Shown here: one piece after another, positions 6,345 through 7,029 of the stretch
How the letters are laid out: each line of letters opens with the position of its first letter
Position numbering within the stretch: the first letter of the stretch is position 1
NCBI GenBank assembly: GCA_027041035.1
Contig: JALULB010000341.1
Span: 1 to 7,029 of the forward strand
Direction: 5' to 3'
Length of the DNA stretch: 7,029 bases
Source of the DNA: Sedimenticola sp.
GTDB taxonomy: Bacteria; Pseudomonadota; Gammaproteobacteria; Chromatiales; Chromatiaceae
Notes under the pieces: generated by a model
The model's input: the letters and a program-made list of their open reading frames with translations, nothing else
Databases searched by the model: none
What the model was told of the DNA's origin: nothing
Program-made: the position numbers and the translations under genes

Positions 6345-6348
6345 GGTT

Positions 6349-6353
6349 GGAGG
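6349..6353 (+). promoter_or_regulatory. Ribosome-binding site of vapB
   Basis: GGAGG lies six bases before the ATG at 6360 and four bases beyond the palindromic element. It selects ATG 6360 over the in-frame ATG at 6330 and GTG at 6297, which sit inside the element and lack such a site. Confidence 0.7.
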
Positions 6354-6359
6354 CGAGGC

Positions 6360-6605
6360 ATGCAGGTGGTCAATATTCACGAAGCGAAAACGCATCTGTC
6401 CCGCTTGGTTGACCGGGCCAGTAAGGGTGAATCCTTCGTGATCGCGAAAGCCGGTCGGCCGCTGGTCAAGGTGATTCCATTGGATGCGCCGGCGGCGGGA
6501 GAAGAGCAGCGTATTGGTTTCATGCGCGGGCAGGTCAAGGTTCCCGATGACTTTGATTCCATGGGCGCCGCCGAGATCGAACGGCTCTTTGAGGCTGATG
6601 CGTGA
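6360..6605 (+). CDS. vapB: Phd/YefM/VapB-type antitoxin
   Basis: An 81-residue antitoxin. The N-terminal half, MQVVNIHEAKTHLSRLVDRA and then GESFVIAKAGRPLVKVIPL, is a classic Phd/YefM-type DNA-binding domain that dimerises and binds the operon's own promoter. The C-terminal part, with FMRGQVKVPDDFD and AAEIERLFEADA, is the segment expected to wrap and block the toxin. The start at ATG 6360 is set by GGAGG six bases upstream and by the family N-terminus. Its stop overlaps the toxin start by four bases (GTGA). Expression is probably autoregulated through the palindrome at 6162-6183, now separated from the gene by the palindromic element. In-frame starts inside that element could give N-terminally extended forms. 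Confidence 0.93.
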   Translation: MQVVNIHEAKTHLSRLVDRASKGESFVIAKAGRPLVKVIPLDAPAAGEEQRIGFMRGQVKVPDDFDSMGAAEIERLFEADA

Positions 6606-6988
6606 AGTTTATTCTGGATACACATCTTCTGCTGTGGGTGGCGGGCGCCTCTGATCGCTTGCCGGCGCCGGCGCGCTCGGTGATCGAATCCACGCAGAAC
6701 CACTTGCTGTTCAGCGCGGCCAGTCTTTGGGAGGTCGTCATCAAAAGCAGCCTGGGACGCGATGATTTTCAGGTCGATGCGCACTTGCTGCGTCGCGGGT
6801 TGCTGGACAACGGGTACGACGAACTCCCAATCCTCAGCAAACATGTCGTGGCCGTGTCGGGGCTGCCATCGCTCCACAAGGATCCATTCGATCGTATTCT
6901 GGTTGCTCAGGCAACGGTCGAAGGTTTTATCTTGCTGACATCCGACGCCATGGTGGCCAAGTACCCCGGCCCGATTCAGGTGGTTTGA
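6602..6988 (+). CDS. vapC: VapC-type PIN-domain ribonuclease toxin
   Basis: A complete 128-residue PIN-domain protein starting at GTG 6602, overlapping the antitoxin stop by four bases. The metal-binding acidic residues are present: D6 in LDTHLLLW, E44 in SLWEVVIK, D97 in KDPFDRILVAQA and D115 in LTSDAMV. These motifs are typical of the PIN subgroup paired with Phd/VapB-type antitoxins. Members are Mg-dependent endoribonucleases that cut tRNA or rRNA and stop growth when the antitoxin is degraded. The target here cannot be read from sequence. All catalytic positions and normal length are kept, so the toxin looks intact. Overlap and order (antitoxin first) support tight co-expression. Confidence 0.93.
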   Translation: MKFILDTHLLLWVAGASDRLPAPARSVIESTQNHLLFSAASLWEVVIKSSLGRDDFQVDAHLLRRGLLDNGYDELPILSKHVVAVSGLPSLHKDPFDRILVAQATVEGFILLTSDAMVAKYPGPIQVV

Positions 6989-7002
6989 GCCGGGGCTTCT
7001 CG

Positions 7003-7029
7003 TCAGCGCTTCGGCTGGTAGTTGATCGA
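7003..7029 (-). CDS. Possible C-terminal end of a convergent gene (eight codons plus stop)
   Basis: On the minus strand the last 27 bases read SINYQPKR followed by TGA, open to the window edge and convergent with vapC 14 bases away. The basic, polar ending resembles a real protein terminus, but eight codons cannot prove coding and the product is not recognised. Confidence 0.25.
   Translation of the reverse strand, partial: SINYQPKR

Noticed and set aside
6176..6373. Minus-strand open frame across the palindromic element.
   Set aside because: The element is a palindrome, so open frames on both strands are expected; the product has no recognisable domain and ends opposite vapB.
6985..7002. 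Possible terminator AGCC-GG-GGCT after vapC.
   Set aside because: The stem is only four base pairs with a two-base loop and no following T-run.

Overview
The window reads as GC-rich proteobacterial DNA, most likely a gammaproteobacterium (inferred from gene content and codon use; no marker gene fixes the taxon). It is an accessory mosaic. Eight protein genes are supported, one of them cut by the left edge, plus a doubtful fragment of a ninth at the right edge. Two non-coding palindromic repeat elements appear to have inserted between them.

Left part, minus strand (1-1520): an arsenate-resistance module. A GAPDH gene is followed, with a 4-base ATGA overlap, by the MFS exporter arsJ, which runs off the left edge. 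In the known pathway GAPDH makes unstable 1-arseno-3-phosphoglycerate from arsenate and ArsJ exports it. No arsR is visible, and an AT-rich stretch upstream (about 1565-1610) is the likely promoter region.

Middle-left, minus strand (1642-3169): a two-gene cassette. The first gene encodes a leaderless protein with an N-terminal peptidoglycan-binding-like domain and a C-terminal GH19 chitinase/lysozyme-like domain. The second overlaps it by 11 bases and encodes an outer-membrane-type lipoprotein with a DUF1176-like C-terminus and four cysteines. This has the layout of a secreted cell-wall hydrolase with a periplasmic immunity protein (a type VI secretion cargo pair is the favoured hypothesis), but no secretion or phage genes are in view.

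The stretch 3261-3457 is a 197-bp element with imperfect inverted ends, flanked by a perfect 10-bp direct repeat (CGTTCGCGCA). It sits between this cassette and the transporter operon, has entered the 3' end of the transporter ATPase gene, and supplies that gene's last six codons and stop.

Middle-right, minus strand (3436-6019): a three-gene BtuFCD/FecBCD-type ABC importer operon (binding protein, permease, ATPase), each junction overlapping by ATGA. The binding protein probably starts at a TTG codon behind a strong ribosome-binding site. No TonB-dependent receptor or cobalamin riboswitch is visible, so the substrate (corrinoid, haem or siderophore) is open.

Right part, plus strand (6360-6988): a VapBC-type toxin-antitoxin pair (Phd/VapB-like antitoxin, PIN-domain toxin) with a 4-base overlap. 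Its leader holds a 162-bp near-perfect palindromic element (6183-6344) ending four bases before the vapB ribosome-binding site. A 22-bp operator-like palindrome overlaps a candidate promoter just upstream. The last 27 bases could be the end of a convergent gene.
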